Positions 61,801-64,000 of a stretch of DNA of 64,000 nt are shown here, piece by piece. Origin of the DNA: CALAMC01 sp964459465 (GTDB taxonomy: Bacteria; Zixibacteria; MSB-5A5; GN15; PGXB01); the NCBI GenBank assembly GCA_964459465.1, contig CAYWLR010000007.1, positions 62,001 to 126,000 on the forward strand. Reading direction: 5' to 3'. Both the position numbers and the translations under genes were made by a program. Numbering within the stretch: position 1 is the first letter of the stretch; every line of letters begins with the position of its first letter. Under the pieces are notes generated by a model. It was not told where the DNA came from. It searched no databases and saw nothing but the letters and a program-made list of their open reading frames with translations.

Positions 61801-63006
61801 ATGGAACAAATTTTCACCATCGCCGCTTTCTGGCTCGGACTGGCGGTCTTGTCAGCCATTATTGCCTATCACCTGAAAGTATCCATTGCTCTGGTGGAAA
61901 TCTGCGTTGGCGTTATCACGGCGGCGATTGTCGGGTACTATAGCGCCGTGGAAACATTAGGGGCCGATTCCGAATGGCTGCGTTTTCTGGCGGCATCGGG
62001 AGCGGTTCTTTTGACCTTTCTGGCCGGGGCCGAATTAGAGCCTAAGGTGATTAGAAAAAAACTCAAGGAAGTAACCGTGGTGGGACTGGTCGGATTTCTG
62101 GCGCCTTTTTTGGGCTGCGCCGCACTCGCGCATTACATTCTGGGATGGAGCTTTGAGGCCAGTCTGCTGTGCGGAGTCGCCCTTTCCACCACTTCAATGG
62201 CCGTTGTTTATGCCGTCATGCTGGAAACCGGCTTCAATAAAACCGAATTCGGCAAAGGCATTCTGGGGGCGTGCTTCATAAACGACCTCGGCACGGTTAT
62301 CGCCCTCGGTCTGCTCTTTGCACCGTTTACGTACAAAACCATCATTTTTATCGTAGTGACGACAATCGTGCTGTTCATATTGCCGGTTGTCAGCCGCTGG
62401 CTGACCGAAATGTATGCTCATCGGACAGCCGCCATACGAACCAAATGGGTGATTCTCGTGGTGTTCGGCCTCGGCGCGCTGGCTCTCTGGTCGGGGAGCG
62501 AAGCCGTTCTGCCCGCGTACATTGTCGGTATGGTTCTGGCCGAGTTTTCAAACGGCGACACTTTCTGGATTCGACGTCTTCGCACTCTTATCGTCGGCTT
62601 TCTCACGCCGTTTTATTTCCTGCGGGCCGGAACATTCGTCTCCATATCGGCTCTGATTGCCGCACCGGCCGTATTTCTGGTCCTGCTTGGCGGCAAGGTT
62701 CTGTCGAAAATTTTTGGATTGTACCCGGTCATAGCAAAATTCCGGCGCGATCGCAATGAGCGCTGGTACTATACGTTGCTCATGTCAACCGGACTGACTT
62801 TCGGCACCATCTCGGCACTATACGGCCTCTCCAATAATATCATCACCCAGGATCAATACTCCTTTCTGGTCGCGGTGGTAATCGCCAGCGCGGTAGTCCC
62901 GACTCTTATCGCCGGAATCGCCTTTTTGCCGAAGCACCTTCTGCCGAAGAAGGAGAGACCGGCGGGGACGGTGAAACGTGAAAGCGGCCTTGGCGCCGAA
63001 GGATAA
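61801..63006 (+). CDS. cation:proton antiporter (CPA family)
   Basis: 401 residues, about 12 membrane helices. N-terminal helix (FWLGLAVLSAIIAYHLKVSIALVEICVG), LTFLAGAELEP, and the ion-binding helix region ALSTTSMAVVYAVMLE followed by GACFINDLGTVIALG with the ND pair, all typical of CPA2/NhaA-like Na+/H+ or K+/H+ exchangers. It lacks the C-terminal TrkA-N domain of KefB-type proteins. SD GAAAGGAGG precedes ATG 61801. Expression should depend on the fluoride-type riboswitch upstream, which would make it part of a fluoride response; antiporters are among the gene types linked to this RNA class. Confidence 0.9.
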   Translation: MEQIFTIAAFWLGLAVLSAIIAYHLKVSIALVEICVGVITAAIVGYYSAVETLGADSEWLRFLAASGAVLLTFLAGAELEPKVIRKKLKEVTVVGLVGFLAPFLGCAALAHYILGWSFEASLLCGVALSTTSMAVVYAVMLETGFNKTEFGKGILGACFINDLGTVIALGLLFAPFTYKTIIFIVVTTIVLFILPVVSRWLTEMYAHRTAAIRTKWVILVVFGLGALALWSGSEAVLPAYIVGMVLAEFSNGDTFWIRRLRTLIVGFLTPFYFLRAGTFVSISALIAAPAVFLVLLGGKVLSKIFGLYPVIAKFRRDRNERWYYTLLMSTGLTFGTISALYGLSNNIITQDQYSFLVAVVIASAVVPTLIAGIAFLPKHLLPKKERPAGTVKRESGLGAEG

Positions 63007-63063
63007 TATGGGACGATGTCACGATTATTAATTTTAAATACTGACGGGTATTTGTAAAGTCAC

Positions 63064-63282
63064 TTGGAAGCGGAACGAATCATAATCATCATTGTCGCCA
63101 TCGCCTTCGGCGGTCTGGCTTCAATAATGGCCTATTTGATTTCCTATGAGGTATATTTGCATCATTTCCCGGATAAAAGGGATGCCAAAAAGCTGGCCCG
63201 GGAAATGGCCTTTTCGGCTTTGCTCTTTTTTGTTGGATTGGGAATAGTTTTGGCTTTAATTTTGCCGTTATTCCTGAAGTGA
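63064..63282 (+). CDS. small membrane protein
   Basis: 72 residues from a TTG start (63064) without a good SD. Two membrane helices flank a charged cytoplasmic loop (LHHFPDKRDAKKLAREMA). No family recognised. It stands 19 bases before the zinc-ribbon gene and after the antiporter, probably in the same transcript. Real coding status is likely but not certain. Confidence 0.55.
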   Translation: MEAERIIIIIVAIAFGGLASIMAYLISYEVYLHHFPDKRDAKKLAREMAFSALLFFVGLGIVLALILPLFLK

Positions 63283-63301
63283 TTGGAGGCGAGATTGCCA
63301 T

Positions 63302-63718
63302 ATGGTTTTCTATTGTCCTTCCTGCTGGCATGATGTGCAAACAGAATGTTACGCCTGTCACGTATGTGGATTTGATATTCGGGCTTTATTCGAAAATAAA
63401 GACTATGTGGACAAGCTCGTGGTCGCTTTGAACCACCCGGAATTCGCCACGCCCGTAAGATCGGCATGGATTCTGGGTCAGCGTCGCGAAGAAAGGGCCA
63501 TCGAGCCCCTATATAATCTGGCCCGGCATAGCCCGGATTTATATGTCGTTGCCGCCGCCATCAAAGCTTTGCTCGATATCGGAACAGCCGAGTCCGTTGC
63601 CCGGGCAAGTGAATTCTCCAAACATCCTTCAATTATGATTCGAAATCTGTTTATGGATTCCATGCCGGATAATTCTACAACACAACCTGGGGACGATGAA
63701 AAACATTTCCGAAAATAA
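63302..63718 (+). CDS. zinc-ribbon plus HEAT-repeat protein
   Basis: 138 residues. Zinc-ribbon-like N-terminus with CPSC and CYACHVCG (residues 5-23), then HEAT repeats (PVRSAWILGQRREERAIEPL; VVAAAIKALLDIG; SIMIRNLFMDS). SD GGAGG stands before ATG 63302. Such a fusion suggests a scaffold or adaptor protein; function unknown. Its 3' end overlaps the following MFS gene by 23 bases, implying coupled translation. Confidence 0.75.
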   Translation: MVFYCPSCWHDVQTECYACHVCGFDIRALFENKDYVDKLVVALNHPEFATPVRSAWILGQRREERAIEPLYNLARHSPDLYVVAAAIKALLDIGTAESVARASEFSKHPSIMIRNLFMDSMPDNSTTQPGDDEKHFRK

Positions 63719-64000
63719 ATCTCCCTTGCACTTCGTGTTATTATTGGGTCTTGTCAGCCTGTTCGCCGACATGACCTATGAAGCCGCGCGAAGCATCACC
63801 GGTCCATATCTGGCCACTCTTGGTGCCAATGCGGCCACGGTCGGCATAGTTGCCGGACTGGGAGAACTAATCGGTTACGGCCTGCGAGTCGTCTCCGGGG
63901 TCGTCAGCGATAAAACCCGACGCTACTGGATGATTACTATCGTGGGCTATTCGGTCAACCTGCTGGCCGTCCCGGCGCTGGCTCTGGCGGGAAACTGGGA
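63696..64000 (+). CDS. MFS transporter, N-terminal part (runs off the window)
   Basis: The first 101 residues of a major facilitator family protein; no stop before the window edge. ATG 63696 overlaps the end of the preceding gene. Helix 1 reads LHFVLLLGLVSLFADMTYEA, then RSITGPYLATLG, ATVGIVAGLGELIGYGLR and the loop SDKTRRYWM. The substrate is unknown. The start is read from the bases directly. Confidence 0.8.
   Translation, partial: MKNISENKSPLHFVLLLGLVSLFADMTYEAARSITGPYLATLGANAATVGIVAGLGELIGYGLRVVSGVVSDKTRRYWMITIVGYSVNLLAVPALALAGNW

Noticed and set aside
1..64000. CRISPR arrays, insertion sequences, integrases or prophage genes
   Set aside because: No regularly spaced repeats of that type and no transposase, integrase or phage protein among the reading frames.

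Overview
The window reads as one contiguous piece of a free-living, diderm, heterotrophic bacterial chromosome: about half G+C, 45 protein genes (the last cut by the right edge) on both strands, and one tRNA. The clearest lineage hints are five secreted proteins with C-terminal dockerin-type repeats of the 'DANGDxxVNLLDILxLI...PPGP' kind, together with outer-membrane assembly genes (an Omp85/TamA-like barrel plus TamB). That combination is typical of FCB-group bacteria, and candidate phylum Zixibacteria is my best guess (inference from protein style, not a database search). Promoters nevertheless look like ordinary sigma-70 TTGACA/TATAAT sites rather than Bacteroidota-type ones.

Layout. 1-4.6 kb: a GAF + PEP/pyruvate-binding protein and glutamate dehydrogenase, both minus strand. 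5-20 kb: four consecutive plus-strand secreted dockerin proteins: a 2957-residue parallel beta-helix giant, a gingipain-like C25 protease with inserted modules, a Cys-rich protein and a protein of unknown function. 20-25 kb: MFS exporter, HD-GYP c-di-GMP phosphodiesterase, small GyrI-like, DUF3788, GlsB-like and DUF4126 genes. 25-31.5 kb: tamB-tamA operon and tRNA-Ser(CGA). 31.6-37 kb: tadA pair, a secreted protein, a subtilisin-dockerin protease and a propeller lipoprotein, then about 1 kb of non-coding DNA with structured repeats. 37.7-45 kb: a dicarboxylate/glutamate symporter with an unusual RG/RD-rich tail, htpX, a CNNM/CorC protein, rlmD and a DUF885 metallopeptidase. 45-51 kb: M32 carboxypeptidase, pruA, a rubrerythrin-like ferritin and pepF. 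51-57 kb: a five-gene redox operon (7-Cys ferredoxin, DUF438 hemerythrin, DUF1858/DUF2249, cupin, NapH-like polyferredoxin) behind an FNR-type palindrome, next to a Crp/Fnr regulator gene and ubiE/menG. 57-64 kb: IscA-like protein, Zn/Cd-type P1B ATPase, DinB-like protein, dienelactone hydrolase, a riboswitch-controlled cation/proton antiporter, a small membrane protein, a zinc-ribbon HEAT protein and a truncated MFS gene.

How it fits together. Secreted proteases (C25, S8), periplasmic or cytosolic peptidases (DUF885, M32, M3B), proline catabolism (PruA), glutamate dehydrogenase and a glutamate/dicarboxylate symporter suggest a protein- and amino-acid-degrading lifestyle. The two most informative regulatory units are (i) a complete fluoride-type (crcB motif) riboswitch with promoter, aptamer, antiterminator, terminator and SD ahead of the antiporter gene at 61801, and (ii) a 16-bp TTTGACT-N2-AGTCAAA palindrome placed exactly 32 bp from a -10 box ahead of the redox operon, as expected for class II activation by a Crp/Fnr-family protein.
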